Positions 62,223-64,000 of a stretch of DNA of 64,000 bases are shown here, one piece after another (positions within the stretch are counted from its first letter, which is position 1; every line of letters begins with the position of its first letter). The notes beneath the pieces were generated by a model. It made no database searches, was not told the DNA's origin, and saw only the letters and a program-made list of their open reading frames with translations. Origin of the DNA: an uncultured Parabacteroides sp. Lineage in GTDB: Bacteria; Bacteroidota; Bacteroidia; Bacteroidales; Tannerellaceae. The DNA is taken from assembly GCF_947855115.1 (NCBI RefSeq), contig NZ_CANTZW010000001.1, positions 62,001 through 126,000 of the forward strand, given 5' to 3'. Made by a program: the position numbers and the translations under genes.

Positions 62223-63202
62223 CAGAGTTCAAATGTAGATTTATCACCTAAAATTAAATCAAAAGCCTCAAGAGTTCTCTCTTTAACATCTTCGAAATCA
62301 GCTATATCATCATCATTTATACATATCATCCGCTTACTTTGCTTGCGTATGACATCCAAATAAGTGTTCAATGCCGTACCCGATATACCGGTGTTACAAA
62401 AAGAGGTCTTAAACGGATTAATGGGATCGAATGTCCCTTCCGCCAATTGAGTATACCGCATGATATACTGACTTACATTGGAGTCGTTTCTAAAACGGCA
62501 TTTACAGGTATCTTCAAGCAACCGGCTGTTTTCCTCCCAAACCCGGACAAACGTAGACTTTAGATAAGCGTTAGGCATATGAGGATCCAAAATGCCCGTG
62601 AAATTCCTGTAAGGCAACAACCCCAATGTACGTAAAAGGCAAGTACCGTATCTAAGGTTAAACCACTTCAAGGGGTTCCGTTTCAGCACCTCCACCTTAT
62701 CATAATGATCATTCACGAATTTCGTGTTGTTGCAATGTATATGCATAATCCCGCCTTGTGGCGATATAGCGTTAAGAATCGCCATATCCCTGGGAAGCCC
62801 GCCACGAAAGAATCTCGCAGGCTTCAAGGGAGCGATAATGAACGTATCGTCGTTAAAGTACACAAACTCCTCGCTCAATCCTTTTATACGATGCAAGTTT
62901 AACTCTATCGTATGAGAATTGAACGTGGGAAGGTATTCGGGAGGAATATAGTCTGAATGCCTCACAAAATTCAACTTCGGATGATCGAGATTCAACCACT
63001 CCGGATAATGCCCGCAAGTCACGAAATGCACCTTATCGACCCATGGCGCAAATTTCTCTACTCCCCTGAACCAATACTTTAAAGTACCCCAATCACGAAA
63101 ACGGATGATCCGTTTATCCCCTTCCTCCTTTTCCGCGTACTTGAGGAAGTTCTTCTGCCATTCCGGATCGTTCCCATCGACCCATATCATTACAAAGTCC
63201 AT
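62222..63202 (-). CDS. Stealth-family sugar-phosphate transferase
   Basis: A 326-residue protein with Stealth conserved regions in order: CR1 FVMIWVDGNDPEWQ (residues 3-16), CR2 RFRDWGTLKYWFRGVEKFAP (about 35-54) and CR3 LSEEFVYFNDDTFI (about 113-126). Stealth proteins move hexose-1-phosphate from a nucleotide sugar, building phosphodiester-linked capsules. It overlaps the deacetylase gene by 13 bp. Confidence 0.93.
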   Translation of the reverse strand: MDFVMIWVDGNDPEWQKNFLKYAEKEEGDKRIIRFRDWGTLKYWFRGVEKFAPWVDKVHFVTCGHYPEWLNLDHPKLNFVRHSDYIPPEYLPTFNSHTIELNLHRIKGLSEEFVYFNDDTFIIAPLKPARFFRGGLPRDMAILNAISPQGGIMHIHCNNTKFVNDHYDKVEVLKRNPLKWFNLRYGTCLLRTLGLLPYRNFTGILDPHMPNAYLKSTFVRVWEENSRLLEDTCKCRFRNDSNVSQYIMRYTQLAEGTFDPINPFKTSFCNTGISGTALNTYLDVIRKQSKRMICINDDDIADFEDVKERTLEAFDLILGDKSTFEL

Positions 63203-64000
63203 ATGTAAATATTTTTCAAGAATTGATGATATCCGGAAAGCCTCGCTTCCAGTTCATATCGGTTAAAACTATTTCCCAGATTCAGCCGGGGGCGAGTATA
63301 CGGAGTCGGCGACTTCACGTCCTCATTCATGAACGCGTGGGTATACATCGACTTCTCGCACTCCGCTATCACTTCCGGGCTTACATCTCTAAAATGCCCA
63401 AAGGGGTAGGCATAAATCGCCGTGTTAACAACATCTCGCGTTACAAGGTCTGAGCTTCGGATAAAATCATCCCGCAGTTCGTCCCGGTCAAGCAACGATA
63501 ATATATCATGATGAGATGAATGCCCGCCAAACTTATGGCCCCGTTCCTTCAATATCGAAATCTCACCCACGGACAGTCCCGTAAATCGTAAGGAATATAG
63601 CTCCATCGGTATATTGCCATATAAGAACCGGAAAGGATAAAACGCATCCAGCTCCTCTAGCCAAAGCAAAGGCGTATACAAACGATATTCCTCATACATC
63701 CGATTACAATAGTTCGTATATCCTATGGCCCTTTCTTCTCTCGAAGTCAACGAATAACGTGTTCCCCCTATCTCATATACATCATCAGGCACATACGAGA
63801 ACCACAACATAATCTTATCGATCCAGAGAGGCCGCTCAGAGCCGATATTATCAACCGGCATAAAGAAAAGCCCTGTCGTAGAATATTCCTCCAAAACACC
63901 AGCCGCTATCCTCGCGCACCTATACCCATCGTCAAAAGTAAACATCACCGTACCCCGCTCGTCCAGCCGGCCGGAAAATCTAAAACGTTTAGAGATCAAA
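63190..64000 (-). CDS. Polysaccharide deacetylase, NodB-type (5' end beyond window)
   Basis: The frame is open through the right window edge, so the real start lies outside; 269 residues are visible. NodB motif 1 is TVMFTFDDGY (Asp-Asp) near residue 18 and motif 2 is GGHSSHHDILS (HSxxH) near 156; AIYAYPFGHFRDVSPEV follows. It would remove N- or O-acetyl groups from the sugar unit or polymer. It is tied by overlap to the Stealth gene. Confidence 0.88.
   Translation of the reverse strand, partial: LISKRFRFSGRLDERGTVMFTFDDGYRCARIAAGVLEEYSTTGLFFMPVDNIGSERPLWIDKIMLWFSYVPDDVYEIGGTRYSLTSREERAIGYTNYCNRMYEEYRLYTPLLWLEELDAFYPFRFLYGNIPMELYSLRFTGLSVGEISILKERGHKFGGHSSHHDILSLLDRDELRDDFIRSSDLVTRDVVNTAIYAYPFGHFRDVSPEVIAECEKSMYTHAFMNEDVKSPTPYTRPRLNLGNSFNRYELEARLSGYHQFLKNIYIWTL

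Overview
The window looks like chromosomal DNA of a gut Bacteroidota species, most likely Parabacteroides (P. distasonis-like). Grounds: paired SusC/SusD outer-membrane genes with a FecR anti-sigma and an ECF sigma factor, promoters of the TTTG / TAnnTTTG type, a trp operon in the order BEGDCFA, and capsule loci that begin with an upxY/upxZ pair next to a tyrosine recombinase. All product calls come from reading motifs; no database search was run.

Layout. 1-2.0 kb: a TonB-dependent receptor cut by the window edge, preceded by a NikR-like repressor that lacks most nickel ligands. 2.1-14.8 kb: two SusC/SusD pairs read leftward from a FecR gene, then gpmA and an ECF sigma gene read rightward. 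14.8-16.3 kb: aspA. 16.4-25.3 kb: a tryptophan operon with its own promoter, a leader peptide with three Trp codons and a terminator, then trpB, E, G, D, C, F, A and an iron-type alcohol dehydrogenase. Repeats fill several of the gaps. 25.5-28.9 kb: lutABC (lactate oxidation) and a Crp/Fnr-type regulator. 29.0-35.6 kb: carB, carA and a purF-type amidotransferase.

36.0-55.9 kb: capsule locus 1, read leftward: upxY, upxZ, a truncated wzc-type kinase, a WecA-type initiating transferase, a decayed rml set, a decayed MNT/HEPN pair, wzx, glf, a DUF4422 transferase, an EpsG-type polymerase, two GT2s, two different ATP-grasp proteins, a GT4, a UDP-glucuronate epimerase and ugd. 56.0-56.4 kb: a 329-bp segment bounded by 20-bp inverted repeats carries a promoter that now points away from upxY. 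A tyrosine recombinase gene lies next to it. 57.5-57.7 kb: a fragment of the purF-type gene. 57.9-59.1 kb: an AAA ATPase gene behind three evenly spaced dyad repeats. 59.1-64.0 kb: the 3' end of a second polysaccharide locus (GT2, GT4, EpsG-type polymerase, Stealth phosphotransferase, polysaccharide deacetylase).

How it fits together. Capsule locus 1 seems to be off in this copy (promoter inverted) and partly eroded: rmlA is nearly gone, rmlD has a nonsense codon and a frameshift, the wzc-type gene has lost its N-terminal part, no wza-type export gene is present, and the recombinase lacks an expected catalytic arginine. Two repeat classes run through the window. One is a roughly 97-bp element with GC-rich palindromic ends (five copies). 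The other consists of small palindromic AT-rich or CAACTGTC-type inserts that sit in frame inside trpF, carA, carB and the purF-type gene.
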